Source of the DNA: Deinococcus cellulosilyticus NBRC 106333 = KACC 11606
Lineage (GTDB): Bacteria; Deinococcota; Deinococci; Deinococcales; Deinococcaceae
Length of the DNA stretch: 5,098 bases
Reading direction: 5' to 3'
NCBI RefSeq assembly: GCF_007990775.1
Contig: NZ_BJXB01000065.1
Span: 1-5,098, forward strand
Position 1 is the first letter of the stretch, and each line of letters opens with the position of its first letter. Both the position numbers and the translations under genes were made by a program. Shown here in pieces: positions 5,061-5,098 of the stretch. The notes below the pieces were generated by a model. That model did no database searches, had not been told where the DNA came from, and worked only from the letters and a program-made list of their open reading frames with translations.

Positions 5061-5098
5061 TACTTGATACCTGGTGACAGCAACGCTACCTTAACCCC
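5061..5098 (-). repeat. Right terminal inverted repeat (IRR) of the Tn3-family element
   Basis: On the minus strand it begins GGGGTTAAGGTAGCG, an inverted copy of bases 1-38 with four mismatches. The match continues inward through CTTTTTTT. This is the right-hand TnpA recognition site and marks the end of the element. Confidence 0.95.

Larger units (their letters stand above)
1..5098. mobile_element. Complete Tn3-family transposon with TnpI-type resolution and a metal-response passenger pair
   Basis: The two window ends are inverted copies of each other starting GGGGTTAA, the usual GGGG terminus of Tn3-family elements. Between them lie a roughly 980-residue Tn3-type transposase, a tyrosine recombinase beside a candidate resolution site, and two passenger genes (MerR regulator and CopZ-N-like protein). 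The element appears intact: both recombinases keep their catalytic residues and no reading frame is broken. Use of a tyrosine recombinase instead of a serine resolvase places it functionally with Tn4430/Tn5401-type elements, but here tnpA and tnpI are divergent rather than co-directional. Flanking 5-bp target duplications lie outside the window and cannot be checked. Confidence 0.95.

Overview
The window is one complete, compact Tn3-family transposon of 5098 bp. It starts and ends exactly at two 38-bp GGGG-type terminal inverted repeats (34/38 identical). No flanking host DNA is included, so no target-site duplication can be seen.

Layout from left to right: left inverted repeat (1-38); a full-length Tn3-type transposase gene, tnpA, on the minus strand, ending just inside the left repeat; a short divergent intergenic region with what looks like the resolution site of a tyrosine recombinase (core at 3030-3063, plus two same-orientation accessory motifs inside the next gene); a tnpI-like tyrosine recombinase gene on the plus strand; a MerR-family metal-sensor-type regulator; a MerR-type operator/promoter with a 20-bp spacer; a cysteine-rich protein resembling the N-terminal Fe-S/zinc domain of the CopZ copper chaperone; an extra, internal copy of the transposon end (4814-4850) that contains the end of that gene; a 214-bp non-coding tail with a hairpin and a perfect 28-bp palindrome; and the right inverted repeat (5061-5098).

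The working model has two modules. TnpA and TnpI with their sites give replicative transposition and cointegrate resolution, as in Tn4430, but with tnpA and tnpI divergent. The passenger module is a one-component metal sensor that switches on a single small Fe-S/Zn metallochaperone-like gene. There is no transporter, P-type ATPase or reductase, which makes the module the most intriguing part of the element.

Host: all three plus-strand genes have a -10-like TANNNT hexamer ending 6 nt before the start codon and no convincing ribosome binding site. This layout is typical of leaderless genes, which are common in Deinococcus and relatives. The protein flavour is compatible with that group. This is an inference; a mobile element cannot fix the host.
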